A program made the position numbers and the translations under genes. A model generated the notes under the pieces. The model did not search any database. It was given only the letters and a program-made list of their open reading frames with translations, and was not told where the DNA came from. A stretch of 24,656 nucleotides of DNA from a virus. The stretch is from the IMG/VR virus record IMGVR_UViG_3300045135_001742, positions 1 through 24,656 of that record; one strand, 5' to 3'. Below are positions 9,084 through 17,915 of the stretch, piece after piece (the stretch's first letter is position 1; each line of letters begins with the position of its first letter).

Positions 9084-10490
9084 GTCTTCTTCGCCTAATG
9101 TTTTTGCTGCAATCTGGCCTTTATTTACTAGTGACTTCATAACAGCTTCGTCTAATGTATTTTTTGCAACAATATCAATATAAACTACAGTCCCTTTTTG
9201 GCCCATTCTATGAGCACGGTCTTCTGACTGTTTTCTTACTTCTAGGTTGTAATTATTTGAATAATATATGACAGTATTACAAGCAGTAAGAGTGAGACCA
9301 AAACCACCAGTGGTAGGATTACCGACAAGAAATCTGGTTTTAGTGTCTTTCTGTATTCGCTCAACTGCTCTTTTTCTGTCTTCAACATTTACATCTCCAT
9401 AAATACTAACAACAGAATCAGCTCCATATTTCTTTTCTAAGAAAGCAATTATCTGTTTAATATTATAAATATAATTTGCCCATATGATTACTTTACCATC
9501 TGTTTCTTCTAGTATTTCCTCAAGAGCTGACAATTTTTGATTGTGTAAAGACACTATCTCACCATCATCATTCTTTGTAAAGCCATTGCATACCTGGTGT
9601 AACTTGATAATTTCTGTTAGTTTATTAGAAAATGATATCGTACTATCTTCTACTATGGCAAGCGCAGTCGTTCTTAAGCGATTATATATATTTTTGCTTT
9701 CACCTTCGAGTTCAATGTATCTCTTTTGACGAACCTTTGGCTTCAGGTCTAGACATTGGTCTTTTCGTATTCTAGTTGAGAACTGTTGTAATTTTGTCTC
9801 TAATTCTTCAAGTCTTTTGTAATACTTTGGAACACTAATAAATCTACCAGATCCCACAGGTATATCTGTCATTTCAGCGTATCTATTTCTAAAAGCAAGA
9901 TAGCTTGAAAAACCTAATAATTCTGGACTTAAGAATTGACATTGTGTAAATAAATCCAATGGAGATTTTGTTATTGGCGATCCTGTTAGGATACGCCTTA
10001 TATGGGATAGTCGTCTTAGTCCTAAAATGTTTTTTGTTCTTTTTGCTGATCTGTTTTTTATTGTGGTTGATTCATCCAATACTACAAAGTTTTTTTTATT
10101 TTTAGATAGGTAATCTATACAACCTTCTAAGCCACGTTTAGTTGATAAAGCTTCAACGTTAATTAGAAATATTTTTAAAAATTTATATTTATTAAGTTTT
10201 TCATAATCTTTTGGTTTATCTAAATTCCATTTAAATATTTTATAATTTATTTCGCTAGGAATATGGGTTTCTATTTCAGTTTCCCATACTGTATAAACAG
10301 ATTTTGGTGCAATAACTAATGCAGAATCTATTTCTTTTTTCAAATATAAGTATGCCATATTATCAATAGTTACCTTTGTTTTTCCTGTACCCATTTCCAT
10401 AAAATAGGCCCATTGGTTTTTGATAGCAGATTGATTTAAAGCATTACGTTGATGCTCGTAAGGTTTAGTTTTGTACGGGTATTTCCACAT
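9063..10490 (-). CDS. SNF2-family DEAD-like DNA helicase/translocase
   Basis: Counted from the ATG at 10490 the protein has 475 residues. Superfamily 2 motifs appear in order: MEMGTGKTKV (Walker A, about 31-40), LDEST (Walker B, Asp139-Glu140), LTGSPITKSP (motif III), VIIWANY (motif IV), NPTTGGFGLTLTACN (motif V) and QSEDRAHRMGQ (motif VI, the SNF2 hallmark). It probably remodels DNA or protein-DNA complexes in replication or recombination. The frame is open to an upstream TTG at 10520. I chose the ATG because the homologous domain begins right after it (KTKPYEHQRNAL). It is the only minus-strand gene in the replication block and is convergent with the exonuclease and divergent from the next gene. 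Confidence 0.9.
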   Translation of the reverse strand: MWKYPYKTKPYEHQRNALNQSAIKNQWAYFMEMGTGKTKVTIDNMAYLYLKKEIDSALVIAPKSVYTVWETEIETHIPSEINYKIFKWNLDKPKDYEKLNKYKFLKIFLINVEALSTKRGLEGCIDYLSKNKKNFVVLDESTTIKNRSAKRTKNILGLRRLSHIRRILTGSPITKSPLDLFTQCQFLSPELLGFSSYLAFRNRYAEMTDIPVGSGRFISVPKYYKRLEELETKLQQFSTRIRKDQCLDLKPKVRQKRYIELEGESKNIYNRLRTTALAIVEDSTISFSNKLTEIIKLHQVCNGFTKNDDGEIVSLHNQKLSALEEILEETDGKVIIWANYIYNIKQIIAFLEKKYGADSVVSIYGDVNVEDRKRAVERIQKDTKTRFLVGNPTTGGFGLTLTACNTVIYYSNNYNLEVRKQSEDRAHRMGQKGTVVYIDIVAKNTLDEAVMKSLVNKGQIAAKTLGEEDLRDWLL

Positions 10491-10560
10491 CTCGCAAATA
10501 AATATATTTTCTTGTTGCAAAATTCAAGAGATTATTTTAAGAGACCACCAGGAGGAAAAT

Positions 10561-11100
10561 ATGGATATAGAAAAAATGTCGTCCATTGACATTGATCAAG
10601 ATAATGTAAAATCAATATCAGATAAATGTCACCAACTTAATGAACTCCAAAGTCAACTCAAGGAAAAAGAAGAAGCTATTTCTTTACTCAAACATAAGAT
10701 CAGAGATTTAGAAGAGCGAATCATTCCTGAAATGATGCAGGAAGCAGGTGTATCTTTATTAAAATTAAAAGATGGATCTACTGTTGAAGTAAAACCTTTT
10801 TACGCAGCAAAAATTCCTGAGTCTAGAGTTGAAGAAGCTTTTAGCTGGTTAAGAGATAAAGGCTTTGAAGACTTGATTAAAAATACTGTGACTGCCTCGT
10901 TCGGTCGTGGTCAAGATAATCAAGTTTCTGAACTTATAGGTGTCTGTGAAAAGTTTGGTTTTAACTATAATAAAAAAGAAAAAGTTGAACCAATGACTTT
11001 GAAAGCATTTGTAAGAGAGCAAGTTGAAACTGGTAAGGAACTTCCATTCGACTTGTTTGGAGTATACATTGCTAACAAAACGAAAATAACAAACAAATAA
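10561..11100 (+). CDS. Coiled-coil phage protein of unknown function
   Basis: The 179-residue protein has a long N-terminal coiled coil (about residues 18-60, with LQSQLKEKEEAISLLKHKIRDLEERI), a small beta-type segment (LKLKDGSTVEVKPFYAAK near 70-85), and a lysine-rich C terminus. A textbook AGGAGG lies five bases before the ATG at 10561 (10550-10555). The frame extends upstream without start support, so the longer form is rejected. It sits immediately before the probable DNA-binding gene, with an 11-base gap, and both likely share a transcript. Similar proteins accompany phage replication genes, but I know of no proven function. Confidence 0.75.
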   Translation: MDIEKMSSIDIDQDNVKSISDKCHQLNELQSQLKEKEEAISLLKHKIRDLEERIIPEMMQEAGVSLLKLKDGSTVEVKPFYAAKIPESRVEEAFSWLRDKGFEDLIKNTVTASFGRGQDNQVSELIGVCEKFGFNYNKKEKVEPMTLKAFVREQVETGKELPFDLFGVYIANKTKITNK

Positions 11101-11111
11101 TAGGTAATAAT

Positions 11112-11903
11112 ATGAAAATAAAAGACGGACAATCGAACGAAGTATCGATAAAGAAAGAAGCCGGTGCAGTTGCTGCAATTAATATTGAGCAATTCGCTGA
11201 TGAAGGTTTTGATAATGTGGACTCAAAGAGTTTAGCATTACCATTCCTTAAAGTGCTTGGACAACTATCACCACAAGTAACTCAAGGTGATAGTAATTTT
11301 ATACCAGAAGCTAAAGCAGGTATGATCTATAACACTGTTACAGATGAACTGTATGATGGCCAAAAAGGTATAACAGTTATTCCATGCTTTTATAAGTTGG
11401 AATACATTGAGTGGAAAGACAGAGAAAAAGGTGCTGTAGCTCCTGTAAATGTTTATCCATCAGACTCAGACATCATGAGTAAAACTACAAGAGGTGATGA
11501 TGGTAAGGATAGATTACCGAATGGTAACTATATCGAAGAAACTGCATCTCATTATGTAATGGTTGTTGAGCCAGAAAAAACTTCAACAGCTTTAGTAACA
11601 ATGAAATCTACTCAAAGGAAGAAGTCCAAGAAGTGGAATTCTATGATGATGTCTCTAAGACAAAAGAAAAAAGATGGTCAAGGATTTTTTAAACCTGCAC
11701 CATTTACTCAACAATATAATATGAGAACTGTGTTAGAGAAAAATAATCTTGGTTCATGGTTTGGTTGGGAGATTGAACATTTAGGTCCTGTCCAAAGCCA
11801 AGAGGTTATGAAATCAGCTTTTGATTTTTACGAAAGTTGTAAAAAAGGTTCTGTGAGAGTGAATCATAATAAAGAAGAACAAGTCGAGAAAACTCCATTT
11901 TAA
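11112..11903 (+). CDS. Conserved phage protein, candidate single-strand DNA-binding protein
   Basis: The 263-residue product contains LALPFLKVLGQLSPQV (about residues 42-57), GMIYNTVTDELYDGQKGITV (about 70-90) and a lysine-rich stretch near 165-190. It matches a protein type found in many podoviruses and siphoviruses of proteobacteria beside primase and helicase genes. It is often listed as hypothetical, and sometimes suspected of being the single-strand DNA-binding protein. The context here (after the coiled-coil gene and four bases before the primase) supports a replication role. No OB-fold motif can be proven by eye. Only a weak TAGGT ribosome site precedes the ATG. Confidence 0.6.
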   Translation: MKIKDGQSNEVSIKKEAGAVAAINIEQFADEGFDNVDSKSLALPFLKVLGQLSPQVTQGDSNFIPEAKAGMIYNTVTDELYDGQKGITVIPCFYKLEYIEWKDREKGAVAPVNVYPSDSDIMSKTTRGDDGKDRLPNGNYIEETASHYVMVVEPEKTSTALVTMKSTQRKKSKKWNSMMMSLRQKKKDGQGFFKPAPFTQQYNMRTVLEKNNLGSWFGWEIEHLGPVQSQEVMKSAFDFYESCKKGSVRVNHNKEEQVEKTPF

Positions 11904-11906
11904 TTT

Positions 11907-13478
11907 ATGGATCTACTTGACAAGCACCTGGAGGAGTTTGTAGAACTCTTCCAGGGCTCTACTACATATTTTGGAGTATCCAAACCCACGGGTAAGAAAA
12001 ATTCCAAGGGTAAGGCAGAATTCAAACATTGGGTTGAACCTCAACCAATGACGAAAGATCATTGGATTAGTCATTTAAAAGGAGAATCTTATTATGGGTC
12101 TGTCCCTATTAGAGATGATAATACATGCAGTTGGGGGGTCATCGATGTTGATCGTTATAATATACGGCATCAAGACCTTATTTCTATCATCAGACAAAGA
12201 AAATACCCACTAGTTCCTTTTAGATCTAAATCAAACGGATTACATTTGATTTTATTTATTGATGGAGTTGTTGCAGCTTCAGCAATGAGAAAAAAATTAA
12301 TAGAACTTGCATCCGACTTAGGTATCAATGATACCACTACTGATATTTTTCCTGCACAAGATGAAGTTGATTTAACTCCTGACAATTGGGATGATAAAAG
12401 AAAAGGTAATTTTGTAAACTTACCTTATCAAAAAGCACACATGACAACTAGGGTTGCCATGGATGATAATTGTAATTCTATTAAGTTAGAAAATTTATAT
12501 GAGTTTGTGTCTAATTACAGACTTACACCTGCAGAATTTAAAAAATTAAAAATATTTCAAGATGACGAAACAAAAGATTACCCACCTTGTGTTGTTAATT
12601 TTATGAAAAACAAAGTACAAAAAGGTGAAGGTAGAAATGATGCAATGTTTAATGTAGCAGTTTTAGCTAAAAAAATAAATCCAGATCCTGTTATGTATGA
12701 AGAGTGGACAAGAGAGATGATGAGTAAAGTATGTAGTGAAAAACTACATCCAAAAGAATTACAAAATATTTTTAAAGGTGTTGAAAACAAAGAGTATGCT
12801 TATAAATGCAAAACATCTATAGCAAGAATGCATTGTGTATCTAGTGAATGTGTAAAACGTAAACTTGGTATTGGTGCAAATGAAGCTTTACCTGAAGTTG
12901 GAAAACTTATTAAAGTAAATTCATATCCAGAGCCTTATTGGATATTACCTATTCAAGGTAAATCAATTCGATTATCAACTAAACAACTATATCAACAACA
13001 GCTCCTGGGGGAACAACTATTAAATTACGATATAGTTTGGAGACCCTTAAAACCAACAAAACGTGACCCAGATCCATACAGAGATTGGTTAGAAGAACTT
13101 GTAACTAACAAACAAGACATGGAAGGGTTTGATGCAGTAGAAGAAAGAGATGATGTATTCAATAATAGAATGAACAGATTTTTAGAAGATGTGGAGGATA
13201 CTACAGAGTTTGATCAAATTGATTCTGACAATATATGGCGTGATGATAATGAAATGAGATTTAAGCTAGAAACATTTAGATCTTTTATGAAAAAATTAGG
13301 TTACAACTGGAATGAAAAAGAATGTACTAGATTTTTAGAACAAGGTGGAGCGAAACCAAAGAAGAAGTTTCAAGGGATAGATAGTAGACACTGGGTAGTG
13401 GCTTTACCAAAACAAACGGAGCATAAAAATAAAGATGTTAAATTCACTAAACCAAAAGCTGCGTGGGAAGACAATTAA
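11907..13478 (+). CDS. Archaeo-eukaryotic-type primase (TOTE-like AEP domain) with C-terminal cysteine domain
   Basis: The 523-residue protein carries archaeo-eukaryotic primase motifs. These are WGVIDVDRY with Asp80 and Asp82 (metal-binding hhDhD), KSNGLHLILF with His113 (sxH motif), and DIFPAQDEVD followed by GNFVNLPY (about 146-174), a pattern typical of the AEP domain in TOTE systems and related phages. A helical region (about 225-320) has Cys228, Cys301, Cys310 and Cys315, resembling the metal-cluster helical domain that follows many AEP domains. It would make primers for the downstream PolA. It lies four bases after the candidate DNA-binding gene and overlaps the UvrD-like gene by 44 bases. 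No Shine-Dalgarno is apparent. Confidence 0.8.
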   Translation: MDLLDKHLEEFVELFQGSTTYFGVSKPTGKKNSKGKAEFKHWVEPQPMTKDHWISHLKGESYYGSVPIRDDNTCSWGVIDVDRYNIRHQDLISIIRQRKYPLVPFRSKSNGLHLILFIDGVVAASAMRKKLIELASDLGINDTTTDIFPAQDEVDLTPDNWDDKRKGNFVNLPYQKAHMTTRVAMDDNCNSIKLENLYEFVSNYRLTPAEFKKLKIFQDDETKDYPPCVVNFMKNKVQKGEGRNDAMFNVAVLAKKINPDPVMYEEWTREMMSKVCSEKLHPKELQNIFKGVENKEYAYKCKTSIARMHCVSSECVKRKLGIGANEALPEVGKLIKVNSYPEPYWILPIQGKSIRLSTKQLYQQQLLGEQLLNYDIVWRPLKPTKRDPDPYRDWLEELVTNKQDMEGFDAVEERDDVFNNRMNRFLEDVEDTTEFDQIDSDNIWRDDNEMRFKLETFRSFMKKLGYNWNEKECTRFLEQGGAKPKKKFQGIDSRHWVVALPKQTEHKNKDVKFTKPKAAWEDN

Positions 13479-15060
13479 AATATTTGGACCACCAGGTACC
13501 GGGAAGACCGAGAATCTGTTAAAACGTGTGCAACGATATTTAAAAAAAGGATACTCACCAGATGAAATATGTTACATATCATTTACCAATAAAGCTGTGG
13601 ACGAATGTGTCGACAGAGTTCGTAAAAGGTTTACAGAATACAAAGAAGATGATTTCAAATATTTCAGAACCCTCCACTCTTTGGCCAGACAGCAATTCGC
13701 TGAAATTCCCGTTCTAGATCCAAGAGCAGATTTACTAATGTTTCATACTCAGTATGGAACTGTAAAAATAAATTACAAAGAAAATTATGATGATGCCAAA
13801 GTTTATAACAATTGGTCATTACAAATATATGACAGGTCAAGAAACATGAAAGTAGATCCTGTGTGGCTTTACAAACAACAATCTAGAAAAGCTGTTAGGT
13901 TGCAACAGTTCAAATCAATTATTAACGGTTACGAAGAATTTAAAACAATGGAATTGGAGAACGGACAACGGACACCGGACAGGTTAGATTTTACTGACAT
14001 GGTCGAAAGATACATTACAAATGGTTTAGTTGTACCTTTTAAAGTTTTGATGGTGGATGAAGCTCAAGATTTAACACCTTTACAGTGGGACATGGTTGTT
14101 AAAATAGCAAAACAAGTAGACAGAATTTACATTGCAGGGGATGATGACCAAGCAATTTATGAATGGAATGGTGCAGATGTTACCCTTTTTCAAACATTTC
14201 CAGGTAAATCTTTAGTGTTAAAAAAATCAGTTAGATTAAACAAAAATATACATTTCTTTTCCAAATGTTTACTAAATAGCATGGGAGACAACAGAATTCC
14301 TAAAGAGTTTTATTCTAATCAAAAAGAAGGAAGTATTCATAAATGGAATTCGTTAAAGAAAGTTCCTTGGGATATGGAAGGTAGTTGGATGGTATTGGCT
14401 AGAATAAATGATGTTAAGAAAGAGTTGCAACAGGAGGCACGTAACTTATCTTTGTATTACCAAGACGTGAAAGGTAACAAGTCCTTTGACCCTGCACAAT
14501 TTTTGGCAATTGAATATTGGAATAAAATATGTGATGGAGGATCAATTTCTAGAGAAGAAGCCTGCACTATGTATGAGTACTTATTAAACATAGATCATGG
14601 ATACCGATCAGCGGACAGTAAAAAATGGAGTTTTGCCCACCCAAATCAAGTGTTTAATTTTGATGAATTACATCTCAGATGTGGTATGAGAGATGAAAAA
14701 GGTCCATGGAATCAAGTGTTTAAAAGAAAATTTAAAGATAAAGATAAACAATATTTCACTAAATTAATGAAAGAAGGTGTCGATCTTAGACAACCACCAA
14801 AAATAATTATAGATACTATACATCAGGTTAAAGGTGGAGAAGCTGACAATGTAGTTCTTGCAAGTAAATGCAATTTTCCATCACACTTTGAAAAGAAAAA
14901 TTTAAAAGAAAAAGTAAAAGAGCTGAGAGTTTGGTACACAGGTGCAACAAGATCAAAAGGTAGTTTGCATTTATTGGGTACTTATCATCAATATAACTTT
15001 CCATTAGGAAAGTATTTTAAACTATATGAGGCTAACTATGACAAGCAAAGATATGTTTGA
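13435..15060 (+). CDS. UvrD/Rep-like superfamily 1 helicase
   Basis: The 541-residue protein shows SF1 helicase motifs in order. They are GPPGTGKT (Walker A, 18-25), ISFTNKAVDE (Ia, about 48-57), LMVDEAQDLTPLQW (Walker B, about 205-218), AGDDDQAIYEWNGAD (motif III, about 234-248), KKSVRLNKNI (motif IV), DTIHQVKGGEADNVVL (motif V) and VWYTGATRSKGSLHLL (motif VI). It likely unwinds DNA 3' to 5' at the phage replication fork. The only ATG before Walker A lies inside the primase gene, giving a 44-base overlap and suggesting coupled translation; a good Shine-Dalgarno is not seen. It overlaps the following DUF3310 gene. Confidence 0.9.
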   Translation: MLNSLNQKLRGKTIKIFGPPGTGKTENLLKRVQRYLKKGYSPDEICYISFTNKAVDECVDRVRKRFTEYKEDDFKYFRTLHSLARQQFAEIPVLDPRADLLMFHTQYGTVKINYKENYDDAKVYNNWSLQIYDRSRNMKVDPVWLYKQQSRKAVRLQQFKSIINGYEEFKTMELENGQRTPDRLDFTDMVERYITNGLVVPFKVLMVDEAQDLTPLQWDMVVKIAKQVDRIYIAGDDDQAIYEWNGADVTLFQTFPGKSLVLKKSVRLNKNIHFFSKCLLNSMGDNRIPKEFYSNQKEGSIHKWNSLKKVPWDMEGSWMVLARINDVKKELQQEARNLSLYYQDVKGNKSFDPAQFLAIEYWNKICDGGSISREEACTMYEYLLNIDHGYRSADSKKWSFAHPNQVFNFDELHLRCGMRDEKGPWNQVFKRKFKDKDKQYFTKLMKEGVDLRQPPKIIIDTIHQVKGGEADNVVLASKCNFPSHFEKKNLKEKVKELRVWYTGATRSKGSLHLLGTYHQYNFPLGKYFKLYEANYDKQRYV

Positions 15061-15283
15061 TAGTGTTTTTCCACAAGATAAGCAGATAGGCGGGAGTCAC
15101 TATAAATTTTTTAATATACAACCTTACGAGTTTATATCAAAAAATAATTTATCATTTTTTCAAGGTAATGTTGTTAAATATGTTTGTAGATATTTACACA
15201 AGAATGGAATTGAGGATTTAGAAAAAATAAAACATTACTGCGATTTAGAAATAAAAAAATTAAAAGATGCCAAGAAAAAGTAA
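15026..15283 (+). CDS. DUF3310 (SaV-like) small protein
   Basis: The 85-residue product contains QIGGSHYKFFNIQPYEFI (about 20-37), then FFQGNVVKYVCRYLHKNGIEDLEKI. This matches the DUF3310 family (G-x-x-H-Y... P-x-x-F/Y-I... G-x-V-x-K-Y-x-x-R-Y...G...DL.K). The family is widespread in phages and of unknown biochemical function, though sometimes called nucleotide kinase-like. The first methionine lies inside the helicase gene (35-base overlap). A start at a later methionine (residue 9, near 15050) is also possible, since the conserved part begins after it. It overlaps the next small zinc-ribbon gene by 17 bases. Confidence 0.85.
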   Translation: MRLTMTSKDMFDSVFPQDKQIGGSHYKFFNIQPYEFISKNNLSFFQGNVVKYVCRYLHKNGIEDLEKIKHYCDLEIKKLKDAKKK

Positions 15284-15443
15284 TATTATTAAATGTGAAG
15301 TTTGTAATTGTATAAATGCTGTGATAGTACACGAAAAAATTTATTATTGTGCTGATTGTTACATTTTCGAAAATAAAATTCCTATGCCACAAGCAATAAA
15401 TAATTTAAACATTGAAGGCACAAAAGATAAATTAAAAAATTAA
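15267..15443 (+). CDS. Small zinc-ribbon-like protein
   Basis: A 58-residue frame from ATG 15267 to TAA 15443 encodes two CxxC knuckles, Cys10-Cys13 and Cys28-Cys31, with an extra Cys15 and two aromatic residues before the second knuckle. This is a compact zinc-ribbon arrangement, followed by a polar lysine/asparagine tail. The start lies inside the end of the DUF3310 gene (17-base overlap), and the next gene begins two bases after its stop, so it fills a gap that would otherwise be empty. DNA or protein binding is plausible, but the partner is unknown. Confidence 0.65.
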   Translation: MPRKSNIIKCEVCNCINAVIVHEKIYYCADCYIFENKIPMPQAINNLNIEGTKDKLKN

Positions 15444-15445
15444 AT

Positions 15446-16063
15446 ATGAACGAAATTGTACCTCTATTCTCTAAACCTTTATATATTTCAACAATTGAAT
15501 ATGATTTTCAAAAATATCTCAAAGAAACACAACATGAATTTGTAGACTCTGGAGCAGGTGTAAAAGAAAATATTTCTAAAACATCAACAAACCAAAGAAT
15601 TTTAAATACCAATGAAGAATTAAAGACATTAATATATAAAAAAATTAATGAATATATTTATAAACACTTAAAATATTTAAACGAATTCAAAATTTGTTCA
15701 TCTTGGCTAACTAAAACAGGACCAGGACAAAGTTCTAATTATCATAATCACCAGAATTGTTTTCTTAGCGGAGTATTGTATCTTCAAACAAATGAAAACA
15801 GTGGTCAAATAAGTTTTGAAAATTTCAATACTTCAAGATGGAAATGTAATAGATCTGAATATAACATTTACAATTCTCCAGAAATAAGATTTAAACCTAA
15901 ACCAGGAATGATTTTAATTTTTCCAGCTGAAGTACATCATGCAATTTTACCTAATGAGTCTAATGAAGATAGATATTCTTTAGCATTTAATATTATTCCT
16001 GTCGGAAGTTTTGGAGATGGGGATAGTAAAATAAACATAACACTCAATGACACATCAACTTAA
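15446..16063 (+). CDS. 2-oxoglutarate/Fe(II)-dependent oxygenase family protein
   Basis: The 205-residue protein matches the '2OG-FeII_Oxy_5' type found in many marine phages. It has SNYHNHQNCFLSGVLYL with His100 and His102, a GQISFENF strand, GMILIFPAEVHHAI with His164/His165, and DRYSLAFNI with Arg176 as the probable 2-oxoglutarate anchor. The facial triad would be His/His(or equivalent)-His rather than a plain HxD. Enzymes of this family hydroxylate proteins, nucleotides or small molecules; the substrate here cannot be told. It overlaps the start of polA by 17 bases, so it is part of the replication transcript. A second, unrelated oxygenase lies at 22088-22591. Confidence 0.75.
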   Translation: MNEIVPLFSKPLYISTIEYDFQKYLKETQHEFVDSGAGVKENISKTSTNQRILNTNEELKTLIYKKINEYIYKHLKYLNEFKICSSWLTKTGPGQSSNYHNHQNCFLSGVLYLQTNENSGQISFENFNTSRWKCNRSEYNIYNSPEIRFKPKPGMILIFPAEVHHAILPNESNEDRYSLAFNIIPVGSFGDGDSKINITLNDTST

Positions 16064-17915
16064 TTTTATTTACAACGATAGTGACTGGGTATGCCCAAGT
16101 GAATACCCAGATTTATCCCAAGCAAAAGAAATAGCAATTGACCTGGAGACTAAAGATCCAAACATTAAAAATAAAGGTGCAGGTTGGGCTACCTTTGATG
16201 GCCATATTGTAGGATTTGCTGTAGCTGCTTTTGATCAGCAGTGGTATTTTCCAATTAATCACGATGCTGGTGGTAATATGGATGCTGCAATTACAACAGC
16301 TTGGATGCAAGATGTCTTAAAAACATCTGCAACTAAAATTTTTCATAATGCAAGTTATGATGTTGGTTGGTTAAAAATAAATGGTTTTGATATTAACGGA
16401 CCAATCGTAGATACTATGATTGCTGCCGCTCTTATAAATGAAAATAGATTTAGTTTTAGTTTAAACGCATGTGCTAAAGATTATTTAGGTGAAATTAAAA
16501 ATGAAACATTTTTAAATGAAAAAGCTAAAGAGTGGGGAATAGATGCTAAAGCAGATCTGTGGAGATTACCCGCAGGTTATGTTGGGTTCTATGCTGAACA
16601 AGATGCAGGTTTAACTTTAAGACTTTGGCAACATTTTAAAACTGAAATTTCTAAACAAAGTTTACATGATGTATGGGACATGGAGATGGAGTTGCTGCCC
16701 ATATTAATTGAAACTCGAATGAGAGGTATAAGAGTTGATGAGGAGAAAGCTGCTAAACTTAAAAAAGAATTTAAGAGTAAAGAGTCTAATGTATTAGGTG
16801 AAATTAAAAAACAAACTACTATGGATGTAGACATTTGGGCTGCAAGATCGGTAGCGCAAGTGTTTGATAGAATTGGTGTTGATTACCCACGGACACCGAA
16901 AACCGGAGAACCAAGCTTCACCCAAAACTGGCTAGTAAATTGTGATAACCCGATAGCGCAACTAATAAGACAAGCAAGAGAAATAAATAAATTCCATTCA
17001 ACATTTATAGACTCCATTCAACGTTATGTTCACAAAGGCAGAATACATTCAGAAATTAATCAACTACGTTCTGACCAAGGTGGAACAGTATCAGGACGTT
17101 TATCATATTCAAATCCAAACCTCCAACAAATTCCTGCGCGGAACAAAGAGTACGGAGATAAAATTAGAAGTTTGTTTTTACCTGAAGAAGGAAAACAATG
17201 GGGAAGTTTTGATTATAGCCAACAGGAGCCAAGATTGGTTGCTCATTATGCAGCAAGTGTTGATCAACAATTTACAGGTGCTGATGATTTTATTGAAGCA
17301 TATAAAAATGAAGCTGCTGACTTCCACCAGATCGTAGCTGATATGGCAGGCATCTCCAGGACACACGCTAAAACGATCAATTTGGGTCTTTTTTATGGTA
17401 TGGGAAAAGCTAAATTAGCAAAAGAATTAGGTATTTCTAAAGACAGAGCAGAAAGCCTTTTAAATCAATATAATTCAAGAGTTCCTTTTGTTAAGAGATT
17501 AGCAGAAGCTGTGACCAACTCTGCCTCAAAATATGGCTTTATTCGAACAATAAGGGGTCGTAAATGCCGATTTGACATGTGGGAGCCTGCTACCTTCGGA
17601 ATGAACAAAGCAATGCATTATGAGGAGGCTAAGGCCATATACGGAAATAACATTAGAAGAGCCTTTACTTACAAGGCTTTAAACCGATTAATTCAAGGAT
17701 CTGCTGCAGATCAAACCAAACAAGCAATGATAAATTGTTATAAACAAGGGTACAAGCCCTTGTTGCAAATCCATGATGAGTTATGCTTTTCAATTAATGA
17801 AGAAAGTGATATCGTTGGAGTAAAGGAGGTAATGGAAAATGCAATCGAGAACCTCAAAGTCCCTTTCAAAGTTGACGTTGCACTGGGAAGAAGTTGGGGA
17901 GAAGCAAAAGAGTAA
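16047..17915 (+). CDS. polA: Family A DNA polymerase with 3'-5' exonuclease (Leu at the 762 position)
   Basis: The 622-residue protein has an N-terminal proofreading exonuclease: IDLETKDP (Asp32, Glu34), HNASYDVGWL (Asp105), YAEQDAG (Tyr182, Asp186). The polymerase domain has GRLSYSNPNLQQIPARN (about 350-366), motif A FDYSQQEPRL (Asp389), motif B KTINLGLFYGMG (442-453) and motif C IHDELC (His576-Asp577). The 5'-3' exonuclease domain of bacterial Pol I is absent, as usual in phages. The residue equivalent to E. coli Phe762 is Leu446. The frame starts within the oxygenase gene, and its last 77 bases overlap a zinc-finger ORF. This is the replicative polymerase of the phage. Confidence 0.95.
   Translation: MTHQLNFIYNDSDWVCPSEYPDLSQAKEIAIDLETKDPNIKNKGAGWATFDGHIVGFAVAAFDQQWYFPINHDAGGNMDAAITTAWMQDVLKTSATKIFHNASYDVGWLKINGFDINGPIVDTMIAAALINENRFSFSLNACAKDYLGEIKNETFLNEKAKEWGIDAKADLWRLPAGYVGFYAEQDAGLTLRLWQHFKTEISKQSLHDVWDMEMELLPILIETRMRGIRVDEEKAAKLKKEFKSKESNVLGEIKKQTTMDVDIWAARSVAQVFDRIGVDYPRTPKTGEPSFTQNWLVNCDNPIAQLIRQAREINKFHSTFIDSIQRYVHKGRIHSEINQLRSDQGGTVSGRLSYSNPNLQQIPARNKEYGDKIRSLFLPEEGKQWGSFDYSQQEPRLVAHYAASVDQQFTGADDFIEAYKNEAADFHQIVADMAGISRTHAKTINLGLFYGMGKAKLAKELGISKDRAESLLNQYNSRVPFVKRLAEAVTNSASKYGFIRTIRGRKCRFDMWEPATFGMNKAMHYEEAKAIYGNNIRRAFTYKALNRLIQGSAADQTKQAMINCYKQGYKPLLQIHDELCFSINEESDIVGVKEVMENAIENLKVPFKVDVALGRSWGEAKE

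Noticed and set aside
10849-11192. Minus-strand frames opposite the coiled-coil and DNA-binding genes
   Set aside because: They are rich in Phe/Tyr/Ile as expected from the complement of lysine-rich codons, and lack initiation signals.
11907-15060. A complete TOTE conflict (defence) system
   Set aside because: The primase domain is TOTE-like, but the helicase next to it is UvrD-like SF1 and the context is a phage replication block; no TOTE effector nuclease fusion is seen.
17026-17337. 103-residue plus-strand frame inside polA
   Set aside because: It lies in a second frame of the strongly conserved polymerase domain, with no ribosome site and no family features.
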